Shown here piece by piece: positions 9,396 through 18,520 of a DNA stretch of 64,000 nt. The DNA is taken from the NCBI GenBank assembly GCA_903887415.1, contig CAISPO010000038.1, forward strand, positions 1-64,000, read 5' to 3'. The notes under the pieces are model-generated. The model did no database searches and had not been told where the DNA came from. It was given only the letters and a program-made list of their open reading frames with translations. The stretch's first letter is position 1. Each line of letters starts with the position of its first letter. The translations under genes were made by a program, and so were the position numbers. This stretch comes from an uncultured Bacteroidota bacterium. GTDB taxonomy: Bacteria > Bacteroidota > Bacteroidia > Chitinophagales > Chitinophagaceae.

Positions 9396-12300
9396 TTAAT
9401 GTACCACTATAAACCTCCTGGTTTCTGAAACCGCGCCCGACTGGAATTTTAAAAAGTAAGACCCGTTATTAAAGCCATCTACAGAAAAGACAGACTGGTG
9501 ACTGCCTTGCGGTTCGTTTGAGCTGCTCTGTGTCATCAGCCTGCCCAAAACATCATATACGGTAAGTGTAACAGTACCGGCCTCGGGAATGGTGTAAGCT
9601 ACGGTATAATTTTGCTGCACCACGGTCGGGTACAGGGAAATAATATCTGCTTTCCCCGGAGCAGGTACTGAGGTGGTGAGGACAGTTGGCACACCAATGA
9701 AATGCGCCGCTGCATTTCTTTGTGCGCTCCATGTACTTACCCTGAACAGCTTCACGTCTGTAACCCCCGCTGCCATGTCCATTGGCGGGTCTGCGCGCAC
9801 TGCGCGCAATTGTGCAAGATCATTAAGCAGAGATGTTGTATCTACCAATATATTATGTACTTTATTGGCTACATCATCCAGGTAATGGAGGTTTGTAGTT
9901 GCAGAGTTTCTGTAAAAACCGGCATTAGCATCAGGTGACGTGAGGTCTTCCCAAACTGAATCAGCGGTTCCGCCTACAGCGTTTGATTGCCCCCAGTCAT
10001 TATAAATACCCAAAGTGCTGAGGCCAGCACCGGAGCCTTCCATTAAACATGTGGTGCGGTCCACCTGGTTAAAATGGTTCAGCATGAGTGTGAGATTTCC
10101 TGTGAAATTATTGGTATGAACGATAGATTCATGGCAGGCAGTATCGAGATACCAGGCCATACAGGCGACCGATAATTTTCCTGAGCAGTTTTCAAGGTCA
10201 ATTAACCCATCTGTGAGGCCCGGACTATAACCTTCATACCACATACCTTCTGCAGTGATACGGCCGCCATTGACAACGCTGAATAAATTCTGCCCGCCGC
10301 CGCCTGCACCGCCCAGGCAGGAGAACTGGCCGTTAGTATTCCCGCCGGAAGAAAGCACTGTTCCTCCTTTGGCTTTTATTGCGCCGTTCAGGCACTCGCC
10401 CGGGCCGCCGCAAATAAGCGTTATGTCACTGTTCTCCACACCATCGGCATATATGCCTACATCGCCAAAGTGGTCCACATCATGCCCGCCTGCATGAAAC
10501 TGGTTGCCGAAAATGCGCCCGCCCACCTGGTCTGCATTTTGGATGACTAGCGGTTCTACGCCTGAATTATATGTCGATATTAGCAGCATATCTTTCATCG
10601 TTATGCGGCTCGGTCCCGCGCAATTCATAATAGGGCCTGTGGTGTCGCCAGTCCACGTCAGCCGTGTAATAGTTCCCGAGCCTACACCATCACCTATAAG
10701 CTGCATATCACTGTTTGCAGGTACATTTATGGTACGGGCGATATTGAACAAGCCATTAGGAATATGCACAACAGGCTTGTTACCCAGCGGCAGCATCGCG
10801 GCTGAATCTATTTTTGTTTGTATCGCTAATGCATCGTCTCCTGTACCGGTGGGCACTTCAAAAATAGTGCGGTGCATATTTGGGGGGGTGCCGGGCAAGG
10901 AAACGGTTGTGGGCGCCGGTATTGCCGAGGAATCTACAACACTATTGTCCAGGGAAATATAGGTGCCCCAGGGTTCATCAGCGCCGCATAATAATCCCGT
11001 GGGGTCTTGAGTCAGGTCATTGCTCACTGAATCATATAAATGGAATTCGATCACCTCTATCCAGCCGGATGCATTATCAACGGTTGGCCGGAATTCATAG
11101 ATACCGTAAGGAGTGGTATTAGTGATGGTGTAGGTATGCAGGCCACCGCCGCCTGTAAATGTTTGCGCCACTTCGGTATCCAGCGTGGTCCATGTATATC
11201 CCCAATCGTTTGATGCCCGTAAAATGAAAGTACCAGGCGATTTGCCCCCGCTGTTGGGCGGTGCTGATAAGGTGTATTTTTTCACTGTTCTTCTGGTTCC
11301 CAGCGGGCAGTTCCACTGAATACCGCCGAGCCCGTCGGCAACTTGCGATGCAAAACTCGTGGTGGGATCATTGTCTATACTTTTTTCTATTTGCTTGCCC
11401 ACATTGTAGGATCCACCAAGGCCATGGTCAAACTGCTGGAATCCCGGCTGTATGGGAAAGTAAGGCCAGATATGCTGCGTCTTACAGAAAGTATTTCCTA
11501 TTACCGTATTGGAGCCGTTCCTTACACGGGCAGAGGGCCAGGCATTGCTTGGTGTGCTGATTATGTTGTCCACCAGCACCGAGCCTATGCTTGTATGCAC
11601 AGAATCATCGACATTGCTGTATATCTTATTGCCTTGCAGATAGCCATCCTCTGTTTGAAGAAAACAGGTGGAGTTAATGGACGTATTATTGACCATGACA
11701 TTCTTATATGGGGAGCCGCTGATATCGTACCAGACTGATCTTAGGAAAACATTTCCATATGCCTGGCAATACCCCGTGCATTGGTCCAGCGCTGCATGGC
11801 AGTCAGCAAAAAGGCAATTCCATACCCATTGGTCCAGGCTGTTCCAGTTGCAACTGCTTATGCCATACTTCACCCCGGTGAACCGGCAGCGGAGAATTGC
11901 ATTTTCCGCTTGGCCATTTACCGGCGCACCAAAGTCTATTCCAACGCTGTAAACGGGATTAAAATTTGTGAACCAAAGATCACTCCATTCGCAACCAGTA
12001 GAAAATCCGCCGGTATGGAAAATACCCCAGCCTGCTGTGCCATTCCCGTCAAAGGTTAAACGGCTGACCCGCATGTACCAGCCATTGATATACATCATTT
12101 TCCCAAACGCCGGGCCGTTCCATTTAATGATAGTAGTTGCCGGGTCTTCACCAATGATCTGCACGCCAGAATAGTCTTCACCGCTTACCCGGTCTATATT
12201 GAATAAGGTATCGTCTATGAGGTAGGTGCCCGCCGGGAAGTACAGCACATTATAATTGTTTGTCCCCGTATTTTTCATAGCCAGCAAGGCCGCATTTATT

Positions 12301-12497
12301 GCCGCAGCATCATCGGTCACACCATCGCCCATCGCCCCGAAGTCGGTCTTTACATTTTTCCAGCTGGAAAAAGGCCCTGAGAATTCCTCTCCGGTAGCAT
12401 AATAAGTCACTGTTTGTGCAAAAGAAGAATTTTTATTACAAACTAAACAGAACATAAAAGCAAATAGCAGGTAGAAGCGATGTATAGTTATACGCAT
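9396..12497 (-). CDS. Secreted pectate lyase-like/GH55-like beta-helix protein with T9SS type A C-terminal domain
   Basis: WKNVKTDFGAMGDGVTDDAAAINAAL...VLYFPAGTYLIDDTLF is a Pectate_lyase_3-type motif; C-terminus IISLYPTVVQQNYTVAYTIPEAGTVTLTVYDVLGR...GSYFLKFQSGAVSETRRFIVVH. Confidence 0.8.
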   Translation of the reverse strand: MRITIHRFYLLFAFMFCLVCNKNSSFAQTVTYYATGEEFSGPFSSWKNVKTDFGAMGDGVTDDAAAINAALLAMKNTGTNNYNVLYFPAGTYLIDDTLFNIDRVSGEDYSGVQIIGEDPATTIIKWNGPAFGKMMYINGWYMRVSRLTFDGNGTAGWGIFHTGGFSTGCEWSDLWFTNFNPVYSVGIDFGAPVNGQAENAILRCRFTGVKYGISSCNWNSLDQWVWNCLFADCHAALDQCTGYCQAYGNVFLRSVWYDISGSPYKNVMVNNTSINSTCFLQTEDGYLQGNKIYSNVDDSVHTSIGSVLVDNIISTPSNAWPSARVRNGSNTVIGNTFCKTQHIWPYFPIQPGFQQFDHGLGGSYNVGKQIEKSIDNDPTTSFASQVADGLGGIQWNCPLGTRRTVKKYTLSAPPNSGGKSPGTFILRASNDWGYTWTTLDTEVAQTFTGGGGLHTYTITNTTPYGIYEFRPTVDNASGWIEVIEFHLYDSVSNDLTQDPTGLLCGADEPWGTYISLDNSVVDSSAIPAPTTVSLPGTPPNMHRTIFEVPTGTGDDALAIQTKIDSAAMLPLGNKPVVHIPNGLFNIARTINVPANSDMQLIGDGVGSGTITRLTWTGDTTGPIMNCAGPSRITMKDMLLISTYNSGVEPLVIQNADQVGGRIFGNQFHAGGHDVDHFGDVGIYADGVENSDITLICGGPGECLNGAIKAKGGTVLSSGGNTNGQFSCLGGAGGGGQNLFSVVNGGRITAEGMWYEGYSPGLTDGLIDLENCSGKLSVACMAWYLDTACHESIVHTNNFTGNLTLMLNHFNQVDRTTCLMEGSGAGLSTLGIYNDWGQSNAVGGTADSVWEDLTSPDANAGFYRNSATTNLHYLDDVANKVHNILVDTTSLLNDLAQLRAVRADPPMDMAAGVTDVKLFRVSTWSAQRNAAAHFIGVPTVLTTSVPAPGKADIISLYPTVVQQNYTVAYTIPEAGTVTLTVYDVLGRLMTQSSSNEPQGSHQSVFSVDGFNNGSYFLKFQSGAVSETRRFIVVH

Positions 12498-12665
12498 AGA
12501 AGTGTGTGTTTATTAACCGGAAGTTATTAATTAAAACTTGAATACTATCATGAAACATTAAAAGCAAAAATTATGCCGCTTTTAACATTTTTGTAAAATA
12601 AAAATTTGCAGGCCAGGAAGGAAAATGAAACTTCAAAAACAAGAAATTGAGGTAGAAATACGCGG

Positions 12666-12674
12666 TTATCCACA
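12666..12674 (+). promoter_or_regulatory. DnaA-box-like 9-mer TTATCCACA (exact consensus)
   Basis: Read directly from the intergenic region upstream of mraZ. Confidence 0.55.
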
Positions 12675-12741
12675 TGCCCTTTCATCCACGATTTCCTACC
12701 AGCAGATAGCAATAACAGTCTTTATTTCCTGAATAAACAGG

Positions 12742-12750
12742 TTATCCACG
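12742..12750 (+). promoter_or_regulatory. DnaA-box-like 9-mer TTATCCACG (one mismatch)
   Basis: Read directly from sequence. Confidence 0.4.
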
Positions 12751-12762
12751 CCAACTAACAGG

Positions 12763-12771
12763 TTATCAACA
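12763..12771 (+). promoter_or_regulatory. DnaA-box-like 9-mer TTATCAACA (one mismatch)
   Basis: Read directly from sequence; followed by a T-rich stretch. Confidence 0.4.
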
Positions 12772-12845
12772 CTCTTTTTTTGGATTTACGGTATAAATAC
12801 ACCTAAAATACAATACAGGCAAGGCTTTCAGCTCATATATCAGGA

Positions 12846-12854
12846 TGTGGATAA
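12846..12854 (-). promoter_or_regulatory. DnaA-box-like 9-mer TTATCCACA on minus strand (TGTGGATAA on plus)
   Basis: Exact reverse complement of the consensus. Confidence 0.55.
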
Positions 12855-12873
12855 ATATGTTATGTTATTTTGA

Positions 12874-12908
12874 TGGAAAGAAGTGGGAAAAAGTGTTATT
12901 TTGTGGAG
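12874..12908 (+). promoter_or_regulatory. Candidate MraZ-box array upstream of mraZ
   Basis: TGGAA-N5-TGGGA-N5-TGTTA-N5-TGGAG at 12874, 12884, 12894 and 12904: exact 10-bp phasing, 32 nt before the mraZ ATG. Confidence 0.6.
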
Positions 12909-12939
12909 ATAATTGTTTTTATCGTTTCTTAACACACAC

Positions 12940-13407
12940 ATGACCAACTTTCTCGGTGAATATGAAGTAGCAATAGACGCCAAAGGGCGCTTCTTATTGC
13001 CATCGGGATTCCGGAAGCAGCTTGCTGAAGGGATGGGGGAAAAGTTTGTCATAAACCGTGGTTTTGAAAACTGTCTTTCGATATACACAATGGATGTATG
13101 GAGTGCGATCAGTGAAAAGATAAATCGCCTCAATGATTTCAAACCTGCCGTAAGGGAATTCAAAAGATTATTTCTGAACGGAGCAACAATAGTGGAAGCA
13201 GACAGTGCAGACCGCATACTGCTGCCTAAACCCTTGCAAGACCATGCAGGAATTAAGAAAGATGCTGTGTTGAGTGCGCAGGGCAATAAAATAGAATTGT
13301 GGGATAAAGATACTTATTATAATTATCTCCGTGAGCGTGTTGGCGGTTTCAGCAAGCTGGCGGAAGAGGTGGCAAATGATTTCGGGAACCCTTTTGAAAA
13401 TCTATAA
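12940..13407 (+). CDS. mraZ: Transcriptional regulator/division protein MraZ
   Basis: MTNFLGEYEVAIDAKGRFLLPSGFRKQL is diagnostic of MraZ; first gene of the dcw cluster. ATG at 12940 preferred over the upstream TTG of the ORF call. Confidence 0.95.
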   Translation: MTNFLGEYEVAIDAKGRFLLPSGFRKQLAEGMGEKFVINRGFENCLSIYTMDVWSAISEKINRLNDFKPAVREFKRLFLNGATIVEADSADRILLPKPLQDHAGIKKDAVLSAQGNKIELWDKDTYYNYLRERVGGFSKLAEEVANDFGNPFENL

Positions 13408-13408
13408 A

Positions 13409-14320
13409 ATGGGCACACCCGGTTTTTACCACACAACAGTTCTTTTACAGGAAGCCGTAGATGGGTTGGCAATAAAGGAAAACGGGGTATATGTGGATGC
13501 CACATTTGGCGGCGGCGGACACAGCAGGCTGATACTGGAAAAGCTGGGGCCGCAGGGAAAGCTGATAGCGTTTGACCAGGACGCAGATGCGTGGAAGAAC
13601 AAACCGGACGATGAAAGGCTGATACCGGTGACTGAGAACTTTAAATATCTGAAACGGTTTTTAAGGTTACACGGGCAGAGTGAGGTGGACGGGATACTGG
13701 CAGATCTCGGCGTAAGTTCTTTCCAGTTTGATACGGCAGAGCGCGGATTTTCGATACGCTTCGACGGGCCGCTGGATATGAGGATGGACAAACGGTCAGA
13801 GCTGACAGCAGCAGAGGTACTGAAGACCTATAGCGAACAACAGTTGCATACGCTCTTTGAACAATACGGTGAAGTGCGCAATTCGAAAGAACTTGCTAAG
13901 CACATAGTGGCCCAGCGTAAAGGACGTACGGTGCAAAGTATAGCTGCTCTGAAAGCGACTTTGGAGCCAGTGATGCGAGGCAACCCAAACAAATACCTGG
14001 CACAGGTGTTCCAGGCGCTGCGGATAGAAGTGAATGATGAGCTGGGTGCACTGAAGGAGTTTTTGCAACAGGCTGCTGTAAGCCTGAAGCCAGGCGGAAG
14101 ATTAAGCGTGATATCGTTTCACTCACTGGAAGACCGGATAGTGAAACACTATATAAAAAGAGGGCGATGGGATGAAGCAGGTGAATATGAAGAAGCAATA
14201 GTACCGCTACTAAAACCAGTGAATGCGAAACCGATAGAGCCGGGAGATGCAGAAATAAAGAACAACCCGCGCTCGCGCAGCGCCCGGTTGAGAATAGGTG
14301 AAAAAGTGCCAAGTTCATAA
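13409..14320 (+). CDS. rsmH: 16S rRNA (cytosine(1402)-N(4))-methyltransferase
   Basis: MGTPGFYHTTVLLQEAVDGLAIKENGVYVDATFGGGGHSRLIL...ADLGVSSFQFDTAERGFSIRFDGPLDMRMD...NPRSRSARLRIGEK. Confidence 0.97.
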   Translation: MGTPGFYHTTVLLQEAVDGLAIKENGVYVDATFGGGGHSRLILEKLGPQGKLIAFDQDADAWKNKPDDERLIPVTENFKYLKRFLRLHGQSEVDGILADLGVSSFQFDTAERGFSIRFDGPLDMRMDKRSELTAAEVLKTYSEQQLHTLFEQYGEVRNSKELAKHIVAQRKGRTVQSIAALKATLEPVMRGNPNKYLAQVFQALRIEVNDELGALKEFLQQAAVSLKPGGRLSVISFHSLEDRIVKHYIKRGRWDEAGEYEEAIVPLLKPVNAKPIEPGDAEIKNNPRSRSARLRIGEKVPSS

Positions 14321-14330
14321 GTGATGGGTA

Positions 14331-14456
14331 GTAGGGACGCAATGCTTTGCGTCTCCAGTAAACAGAGGTAGCGATGCTCCGGTGCGAAAATGTAGAGACG
14401 CAATGTTTGCGTCTCCAGACATAAGGGAAGTAGTAGAGACGCAATGCTTGCGTCTC
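14331..14456. repeat. Three copies of a short palindromic element, GTAGAGACGCAATGCTTGCGTCTC-like
   Basis: Copies at 14331-14356, 14392-14416 and 14433-14456; a related perfect hairpin lies at 43258-43286. Confidence 0.85.
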
Positions 14457-14521
14457 AGACAACGGGAGGCACTCTCCTATGCTAAGTAAGTAAAAAGAAG
14501 TCCCATTAGGGATAGGGTTAT

Positions 14522-14878
14522 ATGAGTAACGAAGAGCAGATGAGTCAGACGCAGGAAGCGCTGACGCCCGCACAACGGGTTAGGAACGACTGGCGGTCGT
14601 TAGTGGAAAAAGTATCTTATAAAGCGATAGTCAATAATATTCCTTTCCTAGCCTTCATAGCCTTGTTATGCGTGTTGTATATCAGCAACAGCCACCGTGC
14701 TATTGATATACAGCGGGAGATAAACGCGCAAAACAAAATACTTAAGGAACTGCGCTGGAAGTATATGGACACGAAATCGCAACTGATGTATGTGAAGACA
14801 GAAACGCAGGTAATAAGGAGCGCAGAAAAAATAGGCCTGAAGCCATCATTGCTTCCGGCCTATAAGATTAAGAAATAA
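14522..14878 (+). CDS. ftsL: FtsL-like small bitopic division protein
   Basis: 118 aa, single TM (IPFLAFIALLCVLYISNSH) then a coiled-coil-like segment, between rsmH and ftsI. Confidence 0.75.
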   Translation: MSNEEQMSQTQEALTPAQRVRNDWRSLVEKVSYKAIVNNIPFLAFIALLCVLYISNSHRAIDIQREINAQNKILKELRWKYMDTKSQLMYVKTETQVIRSAEKIGLKPSLLPAYKIKK

Positions 14879-14957
14879 TGGAATTGGGAATTAGGAATCG
14901 GGATTGTTTTGGGAACAGCTTTAGACTTTCTACTAAATACTTTAGACTAAAAGAAAA

Positions 14958-17048
14958 GTGGACATAAAAAAAGACATACGGTTCAGGGTGTACATCGCTT
15001 TTACATGCATTTGCGTGTTTGGGCTTGCTATCATCATCAAAGCCGCGATGATCCAGGTAAAAGAAGGGCCTAAGCTGCGGGCAATGGCTAAAGAAATGCA
15101 TACCCGTTTTGATACATTGATCGCCGAGCGCGGCAACATATATACGGAGGACGGTGTACTGCTGAGCTCGTCCATACCCGAATTTGATGTGCATATTGAT
15201 TTCTCTGTGATAGATTCCGGCCTTTTTGCCAAAAATATTGATTCGCTCTCCCGCTGCGCCTCCCGCTTGTTCGCAGATAAATCGGCTGAAGAGTACAAGG
15301 AAGAATTTGTGCGTGCATATAACGAAGAAGACAAATACTACCTGCTGGGCCACAAAATGAAGTACTACCAATACGAGGCCCTTCGGTCGTTCCCCATTTT
15401 CAATAAAGGAAAAGGCTACGGGGGCTTTATAGAAGACTCCAAAGAAAAGCGTACAACACCGTATGACCTGCTGGCAAAAAGAGTAATAGGCGAGTTCAGG
15501 GACAGTAACATAACCGGCCTGGAGGCAAAATATAACAAGGAGCTGATCGGTGAGAATGGCCGCCGCGTAGTGCAGAAAAGCACGGGTAATGTATGGGTGC
15601 CTATAGAAGGATCGGAAGTGGACCCGGTAAATGGCAAGGACATAGTAACCACGATAGACATCAATGTGCAGGATGTGGCGGAACACGCGCTCATGAGCAT
15701 ACTGGAAAAATATGAGTGCCTTTACGGTACTTGTATCGTAATGGAAGTAAAGACCGGCAAGATACGGACGCTGGTAAACCTCGGCAGGCAGACTAATGGC
15801 AGTTACTGGGAAGACTACAATTATGCACTCAGCCCTACGGAGCCGGGCTCCACCTTTAAGTTGGTAACCCTGCTGTCGCTGCTGAATGATAAACTCACTA
15901 ATGTGGACAATATAGTGGATGCAGAGGGCGGCGCTATACGTTTTGGCAATGATGTAATGAAGGATTCGCACCTTGGCCTTCATGCTATGCCGATATGGAA
16001 AGCTTATGCCGAATCGAGCAACGCTGCTTTTGCTAAGCTGGCTTATACTTACTACAGAGAAAATCCAACGAAGTTCACAGACCACCTCAAGGCGCTGCAC
16101 CTGGACAAACCAACCGGAATAGATCTGATCGGGGAACGCCCCACCCGCGTTATAACACCAGCCTCTAAAGACTGGAGCAACACATCGCTGCCCTGGATGG
16201 CTGCGGGGTATAATGTTCAGATCACTCCGCTGCATACGTGCATGTTATACAACTCCATTGCCAACAATGGTAAGATGATGAAGCCTTACCTGGTAAGCTC
16301 TATAAAAGAATATGGCAAAGAGGTGAAAACTTTTGAGCCAACGGAAATTGAGCAGGTTGGCGACTCCTCGGTAGTGGCACAGATCCAAAAGTGTATGCGC
16401 GCTGTCGTTACCGAAGGCACGGCTAAAGGCATTGAATCACCTTATTATACAATGGCGGGCAAGACAGGCACCGCTCAGGTGGCCGATAAAGGCATCAGAT
16501 ACACAGATGGTGTTTACCAGGGTTCTTTTGTAGGCTTCCTGCCTGCCGACCAGCCTAAGTACACGATCTGCGTAGTGATCAGGACAAAAGCACATTCGGC
16601 TGCATATTATGGCGGAGCCATAGCAGCACCGGTATTCAGGATGGTGGCCGATAAAATATTCTCCGAGAACATTGGCGCCTGGGGCGGCCCGCTGGACAGC
16701 CTCGCTAAAAACGGCAGTGGAAGCATACCTGCGAGGGCGGCTACAGCAAGGAATTATCGCGTAATGCTCAATGCACTGGATAAGCATACCGCCCTGCCCG
16801 GAGAAAATATTAACCGGATGATGGAGCTAAAGACAGACTCCAGCAAACACATGACCGTAACCGCGAAGAAAATATACCGCAACATAATGCCGGATGTGAC
16901 CGGCATGGGCGTAAAGGACGCTGTATATATGCTGGAAGTGAGCGGCCTGCAGGTAACGGTGCAGGGCAAAGGAAAAGTACGCGGACAATCAATAACACCG
17001 GGAACACCCATAATCAAAGGACAAACGATAATACTGCAATTAAGCTAA
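14958..17048 (+). CDS. ftsI: Penicillin-binding protein, FtsI/PBP3 type, with C-terminal PASTA domain
   Basis: PTEPGSTFKLVTLL (SxxK), AESSNAAFAKLAY (SxN), MAGKTGTAQVADKG (KTG) motifs; PASTA IMPDVTGMGVKDAVYMLEVSGLQVTVQG. GTG start. Confidence 0.93.
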   Translation: MDIKKDIRFRVYIAFTCICVFGLAIIIKAAMIQVKEGPKLRAMAKEMHTRFDTLIAERGNIYTEDGVLLSSSIPEFDVHIDFSVIDSGLFAKNIDSLSRCASRLFADKSAEEYKEEFVRAYNEEDKYYLLGHKMKYYQYEALRSFPIFNKGKGYGGFIEDSKEKRTTPYDLLAKRVIGEFRDSNITGLEAKYNKELIGENGRRVVQKSTGNVWVPIEGSEVDPVNGKDIVTTIDINVQDVAEHALMSILEKYECLYGTCIVMEVKTGKIRTLVNLGRQTNGSYWEDYNYALSPTEPGSTFKLVTLLSLLNDKLTNVDNIVDAEGGAIRFGNDVMKDSHLGLHAMPIWKAYAESSNAAFAKLAYTYYRENPTKFTDHLKALHLDKPTGIDLIGERPTRVITPASKDWSNTSLPWMAAGYNVQITPLHTCMLYNSIANNGKMMKPYLVSSIKEYGKEVKTFEPTEIEQVGDSSVVAQIQKCMRAVVTEGTAKGIESPYYTMAGKTGTAQVADKGIRYTDGVYQGSFVGFLPADQPKYTICVVIRTKAHSAAYYGGAIAAPVFRMVADKIFSENIGAWGGPLDSLAKNGSGSIPARAATARNYRVMLNALDKHTALPGENINRMMELKTDSSKHMTVTAKKIYRNIMPDVTGMGVKDAVYMLEVSGLQVTVQGKGKVRGQSITPGTPIIKGQTIILQLS

Positions 17049-18514
17049 TGCCGATATTACGCGACATACTGGTAAATGTAACCCCTTTGGCAACACAAGG
17101 TGATGCAACTGTGCGGGTGGATAGCGTATGCATCGATTCACGTAAAGTGACGAGGGGCAGTGCATTTATTGCAGTCCGGGGTACGCTTTCCGATGGCCAT
17201 GCCTTTATCGAAAAGGCTATCGGGCAAGGAGCATCAGTCATTGTATGCGAGCGGCTGCCGGAAATGATGGTAGCCGGAACAACATTTGTGCAGGTGAAAA
17301 ACAGCGCAGAAGCAGCCGGGCTAATGGCAGATGCATTTTACGGATTCCCATCGAAAGAGCTGAAAGTAGTGGGTATTACCGGAACCAATGGCAAAACAAC
17401 CACTGCAACTCTTTTATACAAATTGTTTGAAGCGCTCGGCCATAAAAGCGGATTGCTTTCTACTGTCCAAAACCATATTCATGATAAAGTAGTGGAGGCA
17501 ACGCATACCACACCCGATTCGGTATCTATTCATGCATTGCTGCGGGAAATGGCGGATGCAGGCTGTACTTATGCATTTATGGAAGTAAGCTCTCACGCCA
17601 TTCACCAGCGCCGCATAGCAGGCATAAGGTTCGTGGGCGGCGTATTTACCAATATTACCCACGATCATCTCGACTACCATAAAACATTTGACGAATACAT
17701 AAGGGTAAAGAAACAATTCTTTGACGATCTGCCTGAAACAGCGTTTGCATTAACTAATGCAGATGACAAACGGGGTATGGTGATGCTGCAGAACACAAAA
17801 GCAGATAAGCATACCTACAGCCTGCGTATGCCGGCAACCGTGAAAGGCAAGGTGCTGGAAAATAATCTTACCGGCCTGTTCATGAACGTAGATGGCCAGG
17901 ACGTGCATTTCAGGCTCATCGGCACATTCAACGCATACAACCTGCTGGCAGTGTACGGTGCAGCAAAATTGCTTGGACAAGACAAAATGGAGGTGCTCGC
18001 TGTGCTCAGCGGTTTGCAGGGAGCAGCAGGGCGTTTTGAAACGTACTTCTCTCCGAAAGATAAAATACTGGGCATTGTCGATTATGCGCATACCCCCGAT
18101 GCATTGATAAATGTGCTGGCCACCATCAACCAGTTGCGCCAGGATGGGCAGCAGTTGATAACAGTAGCCGGCTGCGGCGGTGACCGTGACAAAACCAAGC
18201 GGCCGATAATGGCGCAAGTGGTATGCGAGCACAGCGATAGGGCAATCCTTACATCGGACAACCCACGAAGCGAGGACCCGGAACAGATACTTAACGATAT
18301 GGAAGCCGGGCTTACTGCCCCGCAGAAGAGAAAGAGCCTGCGCATCACCGACAGGAGAGAAGCGATAAAGGTTGCATGTTCACTTGCCCAGGCCGGCGAT
18401 ATAGTGTTGGTAGCAGGTAAGGGGCATGAGACCTACCAGGAAATAAAAGGAGTAAAACATCATTTTGATGACCGCGAAGTATTAACCGAAGCATTTGAAA
18501 CATTAAATAAATAA
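17048..18514 (+). CDS. murE: UDP-N-acetylmuramoyl-tripeptide synthetase MurE
   Basis: VVGITGTNGKTTTATLLYKLF, THTTPDSV, GIVDYAHTPDAL, GCGGDRDKTKRPIM, TSDNPRSEDP. Confidence 0.95.
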   Translation: MPILRDILVNVTPLATQGDATVRVDSVCIDSRKVTRGSAFIAVRGTLSDGHAFIEKAIGQGASVIVCERLPEMMVAGTTFVQVKNSAEAAGLMADAFYGFPSKELKVVGITGTNGKTTTATLLYKLFEALGHKSGLLSTVQNHIHDKVVEATHTTPDSVSIHALLREMADAGCTYAFMEVSSHAIHQRRIAGIRFVGGVFTNITHDHLDYHKTFDEYIRVKKQFFDDLPETAFALTNADDKRGMVMLQNTKADKHTYSLRMPATVKGKVLENNLTGLFMNVDGQDVHFRLIGTFNAYNLLAVYGAAKLLGQDKMEVLAVLSGLQGAAGRFETYFSPKDKILGIVDYAHTPDALINVLATINQLRQDGQQLITVAGCGGDRDKTKRPIMAQVVCEHSDRAILTSDNPRSEDPEQILNDMEAGLTAPQKRKSLRITDRREAIKVACSLAQAGDIVLVAGKGHETYQEIKGVKHHFDDREVLTEAFETLNK

Positions 18515-18520
18515 GAGCCG

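Noticed and set aside
12558-12585. TTAAAAGC...GCTTTTAA hairpin in the mraZ upstream gap
   Set aside because: Only 8-bp A/T-rich arms with a 12-nt loop and no T tract; too weak to call.
14331-14456. Three spaced palindromes as a mini CRISPR array
   Set aside because: Copies vary in sequence, spacers are unequal (about 35 and 16 bp), and no cas genes are visible.
14868-16235. 455-aa minus-strand ORF
   Set aside because: Antisense to ftsI, whose PBP motifs are intact; no recognisable domain in the antisense product.
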